A program made the translations under genes and the position numbers. The notes under the pieces were generated by a model. The model saw only the letters and a program-made list of their open reading frames with translations. It searched no databases and was not told where the DNA came from. A stretch of 5,564 nucleotides of DNA from an uncultured Clostridia bacterium (GTDB lineage Bacteria > Bacillota > Clostridia > Oscillospirales > CAG-272). This document shows, piece by piece, positions 1-4,938 of the stretch. How positions within the stretch are numbered: position 1 is the stretch's first letter; every line of letters starts with the position of its first letter. Location: assembly GCA_937892405.1 (NCBI GenBank), contig CALAFS010000204.1:1-5564 (forward strand). Direction: 5' to 3'.

Positions 1-377
1 ACGGAGACATCGCGACGGCAGAAGATGCCCCCGATATGCTCCGTGAGACAGGGGCAGACGGCGTGATGATCGGACGGGGCGCCGTCGGCAATCCCTTTTT
101 ATTCGACGAGATCCGCGCCGCCCTCGACGGGACACCCTATCGCCCGCCGACCAAAGAGGAGAGGGCAGAGACGGCACTGTGTGAGCTTTCTCTCGCCGTC
201 GCCGAAAAAGGGGAAGATGTCGCCGTCAGGGAGGGGAGAAAGCGCCTTTCCCAGTACCTTCGCGGCTTTCGCGGTGCCGCCGCCCTGCGTGCGAAGATTC
301 ACCTTGCGGGGACGGTGGAAGAAGTCAAAGCCGCGTTTGAAACTGCCCTGCTCTCGGAAGACACAGACGATATATAA
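1..377 (+). CDS. dusB: tRNA-dihydrouridine synthase, DusB type (C-terminal part, 5' truncated)
   Basis: This flavoenzyme reduces specific uridines in tRNA to dihydrouridine with FMN and NADPH in the cytoplasm. Only the last 124 codons are visible; the first complete codon is at position 3. The segment opens with GDI (3-11) and then GADGVMIGRGAVGNP at about 54-98. This is the FMN-phosphate-binding end of the TIM barrel in the Dus family. The rest is the helical tRNA-binding domain, including the R-K-R-L-S-Q-Y-L-R-G-F-R-G stretch and the A-L-R-A-K-I run, which correspond to the conserved RK..YLKG/LR segments of DusB-type (nifR3/yhdG) proteins. The frame closes with TAA at 375-377, followed 15 nt later by a terminator stem. 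The family is secure; the DusB subtype is from memory of the C-terminal pattern. The missing N-terminus holds the catalytic Cys, so activity cannot be judged here. Confidence 0.92.
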   Translation, partial: GDIATAEDAPDMLRETGADGVMIGRGAVGNPFLFDEIRAALDGTPYRPPTKEERAETALCELSLAVAEKGEDVAVREGRKRLSQYLRGFRGAAALRAKIHLAGTVEEVKAAFETALLSEDTDDI

Positions 378-392
378 TCCGCCTTGCATAGA

Positions 393-438
393 AAAACTGC
401 ACATTTTGCAAAGAAAGATTTGCAAAATGCGCGGTTTT
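393..438. terminator. Bidirectional intrinsic terminator between dus and the pseudouridine synthase
   Basis: A long inverted repeat has inner arms of 11 perfect pairs (402-412 with 419-429) and a 6-nt loop (413-418). After one A/C mismatch (401/430) it continues for eight more pairs, one of them a G-T wobble (393-400 with 431-438). The outer pairs are an A-run facing a T-run, so each strand shows a U-rich tail: TTTTCTTATTTT on the plus strand and TTTTTC on the minus strand. It sits exactly between two convergent stop codons (377 and 440-442), as expected for a shared terminator. Confidence 0.9.
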
Positions 439-439
439 C

Positions 440-1315
440 TTATTTTCCGAACTCTTCGGTGGCAAATGCCGGCAGATAGGAAAAGGACATATTGACACCC
501 GTTCTCGGATGAGGGAATTCCAGCCCGACGGCGGCGAGACGGTAGTGCATGCCTTCCCTCGGCGTCCCGTAGAGAAAGTCGGCGTCGAGGGGCGTGCCGA
601 TGTGCGCCATGTGCACGCGGAGCTGGTGCGTCCGCCCCGTCACGGGCGTGAGGGAGACGAGCGCGTGCCCCTCTTCATTTTCCGCGAGGGTGCGATAGCG
701 GGTGAGCGCCGCCTTTCCGTCCTCTCTCACGACGCGGCGAAGGGCGCCTTCGCACTCTCTCGCGATCGGCGCGTCGATCTCTCCCTCCCGCGGGACGGGC
801 GGACGGACGGTGACGGCGAGGTAGCGCTTGTGAATCTCCCCGTTTGCCATGCTGTCGGAGAGACGCTTTGCGCCGAGAGCGTCTTTCGCGATCAGCACCA
901 GCCCCTCGGTGTCGCGATCCAGTCTTGTAATCGCGCGGAAGACAAAGGGGCGCGGGGCAAAATAGGCGGCGACCGCATTCGCGAGGGTGGGCAGATGATT
1001 GCCGCGGGAGGGGTGCGTCGGCTGTGCGGCAGGCTTTTTCACGACGAGGATTTCTTCGTCCTCGTAGACGACTGCGAGGGGCAGAGCGATCGGCTCGATG
1101 TTCTCGCTCTGTCCGCCGGGGAGCGTCACGCGCAGGATGTCCCCCGTGTGTACGGTATCCGTGGTGCGGAGCGGCACGCCGTTCCGCTCGATCCCGCCGA
1201 CCTTGACCCTGCGGATCAGCGTCGAGGAGAAGCCCTCTCCCGAGAGAAAATCCTTTACCGACCGCCCGTCTTTTGCCGCACCGACGGAAAAGATCAGAGT
1301 TTCCGTAGCACTCAC
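440..1315 (-). CDS. RluA-family RNA pseudouridine synthase
   Basis: It isomerises uridine to pseudouridine in rRNA or tRNA; the target position cannot be told from sequence. Numbered from the GTG at 1315 (291 aa), residues ~18-66 form an S4-like RNA-binding domain. The catalytic domain follows, with the motif RLDRDTEGL at 131-139 and the catalytic Asp at D133. The usual His before RLD is Thr here. Later come GRTHQLRVHMAHIGTPLDAD and a YG, the conserved third motif of the family. Length is normal. The stop is TAA at 440-442, against the shared terminator. The start is uncertain. An upstream in-frame GTG at 1339 would give 299 aa, but a near-consensus promoter (1330-1358) would begin the mRNA near 1323, downstream of it. 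GTG 1315 lies too close to the SD. An ACG at 1306 has ideal SD spacing and fits where homologues usually begin (288 aa). The family assignment is firm; the start is not. Confidence 0.93.
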   Translation of the reverse strand: MSATETLIFSVGAAKDGRSVKDFLSGEGFSSTLIRRVKVGGIERNGVPLRTTDTVHTGDILRVTLPGGQSENIEPIALPLAVVYEDEEILVVKKPAAQPTHPSRGNHLPTLANAVAAYFAPRPFVFRAITRLDRDTEGLVLIAKDALGAKRLSDSMANGEIHKRYLAVTVRPPVPREGEIDAPIARECEGALRRVVREDGKAALTRYRTLAENEEGHALVSLTPVTGRTHQLRVHMAHIGTPLDADFLYGTPREGMHYRLAAVGLEFPHPRTGVNMSFSYLPAFATEEFGK

Positions 1316-1321
1316 CCCCTT
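1311..1321 (-). promoter_or_regulatory. Strong Shine-Dalgarno for the pseudouridine synthase, pointing at an ACG codon
   Basis: On the minus strand the sequence AAGGGGGTGAG differs at one base from the ideal AAGGAGGTGA. The codon 8 nt after its GGGGG core is ACG (1306-1304), in frame with the gene. The in-frame GTG at 1315-1313 is inside the SD itself. No ATG or TTG occurs in frame close downstream; the next possible non-standard start is CTG at 1297. Confidence 0.6.
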
Positions 1322-1329
1322 TTCTTTCG

Positions 1330-1358
1330 ATGATACCACATTTTCCCCCGTCTGTCAA
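1330..1358 (-). promoter_or_regulatory. Sigma-A promoter for the pseudouridine synthase gene
   Basis: On the minus strand there is a perfect -35 TTGACA (plus-strand 1353-1358), a 17-nt spacer (1336-1352) and a -10 TATCAT (1330-1335), matching 11 of 12 consensus bases. Transcription would start near 1323, only a few bases before the Shine-Dalgarno. The -10 box lies inside the codons that follow the GTG at 1339, so this promoter and that start codon are hard to reconcile. Confidence 0.75.
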
Positions 1359-1373
1359 CCGTTCTTTTCCCCC

Positions 1374-1402
1374 TTGCAAAACGCATAAAGCTATGATATA
1401 AT
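1374..1402 (+). promoter_or_regulatory. Sigma-A promoter with extended -10 for the redox operon
   Basis: The -35 is TTGCAA (1374-1379), the spacer is 17 nt, and the -10 is a perfect TATAAT (1397-1402) preceded by TGA, which supplies the extended -10 TG at 1394-1395. The predicted transcription start is near 1409, giving a leader of about 60 nt before the ATG at 1470. It lies back to back with the leftward promoter; the two -35 boxes are 15 bp apart, which allows joint regulation. Confidence 0.85.
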
Positions 1403-1435
1403 AAGGGCAACGAACCGAAAATCTTACAAAGGACG

Positions 1436-1459
1436 GGGACTTCGCGAAACGCGACTCCC
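1436..1459 (+). promoter_or_regulatory. GC hairpin in the leader of the redox operon
   Basis: Five pairs (1442-1446 with 1450-1454) close on an AAA triloop. After a small internal loop, four more pairs follow (1436-1439 with 1456-1459). No U-run follows, so it is not an intrinsic terminator. It sits between a good Shine-Dalgarno-like AAAGGA (1428-1433) and the start codon at 1470, which otherwise has only a weak AGAAAG (1462-1467) with a 2-nt gap. The hairpin could bring the upstream AAAGGA nearer to the AUG; this is inference. Confidence 0.45.
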
Positions 1460-1469
1460 ATAGAAAGCT

Positions 1470-2897
1470 ATGAAAGACGCGCTTATCATCGGCGCCGGCG
1501 TTGTCGGCGGACTGATTGCGAGAGAACTGACAAGGCAGGGACTCTCGGTTACCATTCTCGAAAAAATGCCCGATGTCGCCATGGGCGCCACCCGCGCGAA
1601 CAGCGCGATCGTGCACGCAGGCTTTGACGCAAAGGAAGGCTCGCTGAAGGCGAGACTGAATGTGCGCGGCTCGGAAATGATGGAGAAGACGGCAGAAGAG
1701 CTCGGCGTCAGGTATCGCCGTTGCGGCTCGCTCGTCGTCGCCTTTTCCGAAGAGGAAGAGGAGACGCTTCGTACCCTTCTCTCCCGAGGGGAGAGAAACG
1801 GCGTCAAAGGTCTGAAGATCCTCTCCCGCGCCGAACTTCTCGCCATGGAGCCGAACATCGGCGACGGCGTCACCGCCGCCCTCTATGCGCCGAGCGGTGC
1901 GATCGTCTGCCCGTATGAGCTCTGCATTGCCGCCGTCGGGTGCGCGATGGACAACGGGGCGGAGCTTCACCGCAATTTTGAAGTTACCGCAATTGAAAAA
2001 ACAACGGACGGCTACCGCCTGACCTCCTCTTCGGGGGAGAGCGTCACGGGGCGCCTCGTCATCAACTGTGCGGGCGCCTATTCCGACGAGGTTGCGAAGA
2101 TGGCGGGCGCCGGCACCTTTACGGTGCACCCGCGCAAAGGAGAGTATCTTCTCCTCGACCGCGAGTGCGGGGATACCGTCGGCAGGACGATTTTCCGCTG
2201 TCCGTCGAAGATGGGCAAGGGAATCCTTGTCACCCCCACCGTGGACGGCAACCTTCTGCTCGGACCCACCGCCGAGGATATCGGGGACAAGGAAGATACC
2301 GCGACGAATGCCGCGGGGCTTGTCGCCGTGCGCCGCCTCGCCACAGAGCAGGTGCGGGGCATCGACTTCCGTAAAATCATCACTTCCTTCTCGGGACTGC
2401 GCAGCGTCGGCTCGACCGGGGACTTCATCATTGATATGCCGATCCCCGACTTCGTCAATGTCGCGGCGATCGAGAGCCCCGGGCTGACCTCCGCCCCCGC
2501 CATTGCCGAATATGTCACAGAGCTTCTTGAAAAGGCGGGATGGCACTTCACCCCGAAGGAGGATTTCAATCCCCGCCGCACCCCGTCGCATGCCTTCCGC
2601 GACGCGACGATCGAGGAGAAGAACCGCATGATCGCCACCCGCCCCGACTACGCGCATATCGTCTGCCGCTGTGAGACGGTGAGCGAGGGGGAGATCGTCG
2701 ACGCGATCCGCAGAAACCCCGGTGCCGTCGACATCGACGGCGTCAAGCGGCGCACCCGCGCCACGATGGGACGCTGTCAGGGCGGCTTCTGCACCCCGTA
2801 CATTGCGGAGATTCTTTCCCGCGAGCTCGGGATTCCGTATGAAGAGGTCACGAAATCGGGCGGTGCCTCCCGCCTGAATGTCGGACGCACCAAATAA
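1470..2897 (+). CDS. FAD-dependent dehydrogenase (DAO/GlpA-like) with C-terminal BFD-like [2Fe-2S] domain
   Basis: A 475-aa cytoplasmic flavoprotein. Residues ~1-365 have the DAO fold. The dinucleotide-binding loop is GAGVVG (8-13) with the acidic E31 at the end of strand 2. RANSAIVHAGFDA (42-54), INCAGAYSDEVA (198-209), GEYLLLD (224-230) and ESPGLTSAPA (335-344) follow, all typical of the GlpA/LhgO-like branch. Residues ~395-470 form a BFD-like domain with C399-x-C401 and C436-x4-C441, the expected four ligands of a [2Fe-2S] cluster. In the family the substrate is oxidised at FAD and electrons leave through the iron-sulfur domain. Databases usually call these glycerol-3-phosphate dehydrogenase, but the substrate here is not proven; 2-hydroxy acids or amino acids are possible. 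TAG at 1461 blocks any longer N-terminus, so ATG 1470 is the start despite its weak ribosome site. It is the first gene of a three-gene operon; 22 nt separate it from the next. Confidence 0.9.
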   Translation: MKDALIIGAGVVGGLIARELTRQGLSVTILEKMPDVAMGATRANSAIVHAGFDAKEGSLKARLNVRGSEMMEKTAEELGVRYRRCGSLVVAFSEEEEETLRTLLSRGERNGVKGLKILSRAELLAMEPNIGDGVTAALYAPSGAIVCPYELCIAAVGCAMDNGAELHRNFEVTAIEKTTDGYRLTSSSGESVTGRLVINCAGAYSDEVAKMAGAGTFTVHPRKGEYLLLDRECGDTVGRTIFRCPSKMGKGILVTPTVDGNLLLGPTAEDIGDKEDTATNAAGLVAVRRLATEQVRGIDFRKIITSFSGLRSVGSTGDFIIDMPIPDFVNVAAIESPGLTSAPAIAEYVTELLEKAGWHFTPKEDFNPRRTPSHAFRDATIEEKNRMIATRPDYAHIVCRCETVSEGEIVDAIRRNPGAVDIDGVKRRTRATMGRCQGGFCTPYIAEILSRELGIPYEEVTKSGGASRLNVGRTK

Positions 2898-2907
2898 CTC
2901 TCACGGA

Positions 2908-2914
2908 AAGGAAG
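2908..2914 (+). promoter_or_regulatory. Ribosome binding site that fixes the start of the second operon gene
   Basis: AAGGAAG lies 5 nt before ATG 2920. An earlier in-frame ATG at 2878 would overlap the previous gene by 20 nt and add 14 polar residues in front of the FAD-binding strand (MKKDLVIIGGGPAG). The 2920 start is clearly the better one. Confidence 0.85.
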
Positions 2915-2919
2915 AAAGG

Positions 2920-4176
2920 ATGAAAAAGGACCTTGTCATTATCGGCGGAGGACCCGCCGGCATGGCGGCGGCGGTCGCGGCATACCGCGCCGGCGTCCGT
3001 GATCTTCTGATTCTCGAGAGGGAAGAGAAACTCGGCGGTATCCTGACCCAGTGTATTCACAACGGCTTCGGGCTTCACCGCTTCGGCGAGGAGCTGACAG
3101 GACCCGAGTACGCATGGCGGTATGAAAAAGAGGTCGCAGAGCTGAACATTCCCTATCTCACCGAGACCACCGTCATCTCCCTTGCCCCCGATAAGACCGT
3201 AACCGCGATGAATCGCACGCTCGGCGTCTTCACGATCGAGGCGGGCACCGTCATTCTGGCGATGGGGTGCCGCGAGAGACCGAAGGGCGCTCTGAACATT
3301 CCGGGCACCCGCCCCGCCGGAATTTACACCGCCGGCACGGCGCAGAAATTCGTCAACCGCAAGGGCTATCTCCCGGGACGGGAGGTCGTGATTTTAGGCT
3401 CGGGCGACATCGGACTGATTATGGCGCGCCGCATGACCCTGGAGGGCGCGAAGGTAAAGGCGGTGTGCGAGCTTCTGCCCTATTCGGGCGGACTCGCCCG
3501 CAACATCGAGCAGTGCCTCAACGATTTCGGGATCCCCCTGCGCCTCTCCACCACCGTGGTGGAGATTCACGGAAAGGATCGTCTCGAGGGCGTGACGGTC
3601 GCCGCCGTCGATGAAGAACGGCGCCCAATCGAAAGTACAAGAGAATATATCCCCTGCGACACCCTGCTTCTCTCCTGCGGACTGATTCCCGAGAACGAGC
3701 TGACGCGGGGCGCCGGCATCGCGATGGACGCCGTCACCGGCGGTGCCGTTACGGACGAGGAGCGTGAGACTGACCTTCCGGGCGTCTTTGCCGCCGGGAA
3801 TGTCCTGCATGTTCACGACCTTGTCGACTATGTCTCGGAGGAGGCGGAGATCGCCGGGCGCGCCGCCGCGCGCTACCTCGCAGGGCACCGTCCCGAGGGA
3901 AAGCCGATCACCGTGCGCGCCGAGGGCGGCGTGCGCTATACCGTCCCGCGCAGGATCACGGGGCACGGCGCCGTGAAGATCTTCTTCCGCGTCGGCGATG
4001 TGTACCGTGACCGTGAGATCGCCGTCTTCGACGGAGATCGCCTTCTCTATTCGAGAAAAACAAAAAAACTCGCCCCGGGCGAGATGGAGACAGTTGCATT
4101 ATCGGCAGAAAAGATCGCGTCGGTGGAGAGCGGAGAGATCCGCGTCACTCTCCGCGATCCGAAGAACAATAAGTAA
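2920..4176 (+). CDS. NAD(P)/FAD-dependent oxidoreductase (Pyr_redox_2; HcnB / opine-oxidase-A like)
   Basis: A 418-aa soluble flavoprotein. The N-terminal FAD site is IIGGGPAGM (7-15) with E33 as ribose-binding acid. L-G-G-I-L-T-Q-C-I-H-N-G-F-G (38-51) contains C45 and is a conserved block of this clostridial branch. MGCRERPKGALNIPGTRPAGIYTAGTAQ lies at 115-142. The second dinucleotide loop GSGDIG (160-165) is the likely NAD(P) site, and VFAAGNVLHVHDLVDYVSEEAEIAG (289-313) is the C-terminal FAD contact. Residues ~335-418 are a small beta-rich tail. Close relatives are subunits of multi-component dehydrogenases such as hydrogen cyanide synthase HcnB and opine oxidase A; those carry the BFD iron-sulfur domain on this subunit, whereas here it is on the upstream partner. 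The likely role is to accept electrons from the upstream protein and pass them to NAD(P) or another carrier. No CxxxxC redox disulfide of the glutathione-reductase type is seen. DUF1667 follows 30 nt downstream. Confidence 0.9.
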   Translation: MKKDLVIIGGGPAGMAAAVAAYRAGVRDLLILEREEKLGGILTQCIHNGFGLHRFGEELTGPEYAWRYEKEVAELNIPYLTETTVISLAPDKTVTAMNRTLGVFTIEAGTVILAMGCRERPKGALNIPGTRPAGIYTAGTAQKFVNRKGYLPGREVVILGSGDIGLIMARRMTLEGAKVKAVCELLPYSGGLARNIEQCLNDFGIPLRLSTTVVEIHGKDRLEGVTVAAVDEERRPIESTREYIPCDTLLLSCGLIPENELTRGAGIAMDAVTGGAVTDEERETDLPGVFAAGNVLHVHDLVDYVSEEAEIAGRAAARYLAGHRPEGKPITVRAEGGVRYTVPRRITGHGAVKIFFRVGDVYRDREIAVFDGDRLLYSRKTKKLAPGEMETVALSAEKIASVESGEIRVTLRDPKNNK

Positions 4177-4206
4177 AGAATAGCTTACAATTTTGAGGAT
4201 AATGGT

Positions 4207-4572
4207 ATGAAGGAAAGAATTCTTACCTGTATTGTATGCCCCCGCGGCTGTGAGATCGCGGTCGACCTCTCGGAGGACGGCAGCGTCACGGGCGTGAGAG
4301 GAAACGCCTGCCCCCGCGGCAGTGCCTATGCGGAGCGGGAGTGCACGCACCCCGAGCGCACCGTCACGACCACCGTGCGCTGTGCGGACGGCGGCGTCGC
4401 GAGCGTCAGGACGCGTACCCCCGTCCCCCGCGATGCGGTCTTTGCCGTGATGGCGGCGGTCGCCGATGTAACGGCGCCCGCCACGCTCTCGGTCGGTGAC
4501 ATTGTGATCGCGGATGTCGCGGGCACCGGTGTCGATCTGATCGCGACGGAGAACCGCCGCCCGACAAAGTAA
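4207..4572 (+). CDS. DUF1667 domain protein (small cysteine-rich partner of the dehydrogenase)
   Basis: This 121-aa protein is the full length of the DUF1667 family. It begins with the signature C8-IV-C11-PRG-C15, followed by GNACPRGSAYAERE (32-45) with C35; C46 and C59 are further cysteines. The PVPRD block (72-76) and the GTGVDLIAT end (107-115) are also family features. The clustered cysteines suggest an iron-sulfur or zinc site, but the family's biochemical role is not established as far as I know. Genes of this family regularly sit directly after the same two flavoproteins in Clostridia and Thermotogae (from memory), so it is probably a third subunit or maturation factor. GAGG at 4195-4198, 8 nt before ATG 4207, supports the start; an ATG at 4202 is out of frame. 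It is the last gene of the operon, ending 16 nt before the stop of the convergent small gene. Confidence 0.9.
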   Translation: MKERILTCIVCPRGCEIAVDLSEDGSVTGVRGNACPRGSAYAERECTHPERTVTTTVRCADGGVASVRTRTPVPRDAVFAVMAAVADVTAPATLSVGDIVIADVAGTGVDLIATENRRPTK

Positions 4573-4575
4573 CCG

Positions 4576-4610
4576 GAAGAGCCGAGGGTCAGTTTCCCGA
4601 CGGCATCTTC
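4576..4610 (+). terminator. Intrinsic terminator of the redox operon, overlapping the end of the convergent small gene
   Basis: The stem pairs GAAGA (4576-4580), GCCG (4581-4584) and GGG (4586-4588) with CCC (4596-4598), CGGC (4601-4604) and TCTTC (4606-4610), with three small bulges and a 7-nt loop. It is followed by ATTTTCTCTT (4611-4620). The run is T-rich but not pure, so efficiency may be moderate. Its right half lies in the last codons of the small minus-strand gene. The minus strand lacks a good U-run after the stem. Confidence 0.6.
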
Positions 4611-4780
4611 ATTTTCTCTTCGCACTTGCAGAACATCTGCTTCATCTTTTTCATACCGCCCTCGATCATGTTTTTGGACGCGCTGACGAGGCTGCCTATG
4701 CCGACGACGGCAAAGGTCCCTGCCATGAGGCAGAGGATCGGGTGCTTCTTCTTTTTGCGTTCGGGTTTTGAAAAGAACAT
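4589..4780 (-). CDS. Small single-span membrane protein with Met/Cys/Lys-rich tail, unknown function
   Basis: Not recognised. It is 63 aa, with a basic N-terminus (KPERKKKKH, 5-13), one hydrophobic span at about 14-35 and a polar, lysine-rich C-terminal tail. In the tail, Met occurs at 38, 43, 46, 49, 57 and 59, and C51-K-C53 forms a CxC; a further Cys (C17) is in the membrane span. The start ATG at 4780 is well supported by AAAGGAG 5 nt upstream. The frame is open further upstream, to an ATG at 4864 and a GTG at 4900. From 4864 it would add a second hydrophobic stretch, but no ribosome site is seen there. The gene is transcribed alone, convergent with the DUF1667 gene and divergent from the Sel1-like gene. 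Its codon use matches its neighbours. The Met/Cys pattern could bind metal, but this is only a suggestion. Confidence 0.8.
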   Translation of the reverse strand: MFFSKPERKKKKHPILCLMAGTFAVVGIGSLVSASKNMIEGGMKKMKQMFCKCEEKMKMPSGN

Positions 4781-4785
4781 AGTTT

Positions 4786-4792
4786 CTCCTTT
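4786..4792 (-). promoter_or_regulatory. Ribosome binding site deciding the start of the small membrane protein
   Basis: On the minus strand AAAGGAG lies 5 nt before ATG 4780. This is the best ribosome site in the frame and favours the 63-aa form over N-terminal extensions beginning at 4864 or 4900. Confidence 0.85.
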
Positions 4793-4871
4793 CCGCACGC
4801 GCAGGGCGACGGCAACCGACGCCCCCGCGAGGAACAAAAATTCCGTGCTTATCTTTCCCGACATGGCGCGG

Positions 4872-4900
4872 ACTATACAAAAATGACAAAAACCGACCAA
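4872..4900 (-). promoter_or_regulatory. Possible promoter for the small membrane protein
   Basis: On the minus strand TTGGTC (4895-4900) and TATAGT (4872-4877) are separated by 17 nt. The -10 is good (5 of 6) and the -35 is poor (3 of 6). Transcription would start near 4865, about 85 nt before ATG 4780. It is the best candidate in the 158-nt divergent gap (4781-4938). No convincing plus-strand promoter was found there; TATACA (4874-4879) and TATAAA (4911-4916) lack a matching -35. Confidence 0.35.
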
Positions 4901-4924
4901 TGAATGAAAATATAAAGGAAAAAG

Positions 4925-4930
4925 AAAGGA
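4925..4930 (+). promoter_or_regulatory. Ribosome binding site deciding the start of the Sel1-like gene
   Basis: AAAGGA lies 8 nt before an in-frame GTG at 4939. The in-frame ATG at 4900 has no Shine-Dalgarno, and the ATG at 4948 is 17 nt from this site. GTG 4939 is therefore preferred. Confidence 0.65.
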
Positions 4931-4938
4931 TCACGCCC

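Noticed and set aside
509..1333. 274-codon plus-strand open frame antisense to the pseudouridine synthase
   Set aside because: The minus-strand frame carries the full RluA motif set. The plus-strand product has no family features and no start signals.
1403..1469. Riboswitch or GlpP-type antiterminator leader ahead of the redox operon
   Set aside because: The leader is only about 60 nt. Its single hairpin has no following U-run and no recognisable ligand-binding core, so neither mechanism is supported.
675..2657. 660-codon open frame on the minus strand across the pseudouridine synthase and the DAO gene
   Set aside because: It crosses two well-supported genes in opposite orientations, is Arg/Gly-rich with no domain pattern, and arises from the G/C third-base bias of the real genes. 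It also runs through both promoters.
2878..2919. Earlier in-frame ATG giving a 432-aa second operon protein overlapping the first gene
   Set aside because: The extension is polar and unrelated to the family, and the ATG at 2920 has a well-spaced AAGGAAG directly before the FAD-binding strand.
3394..3966. 190-codon minus-strand frame inside the pyridine-nucleotide oxidoreductase gene
   Set aside because: It is a mirror of the real gene's codon bias, with no ribosome site and no motif.
4626..4886. 86-codon plus-strand frame opposite the small membrane protein
   Set aside because: The minus-strand frame has an excellent Shine-Dalgarno and a coherent membrane topology; the plus-strand frame has neither.
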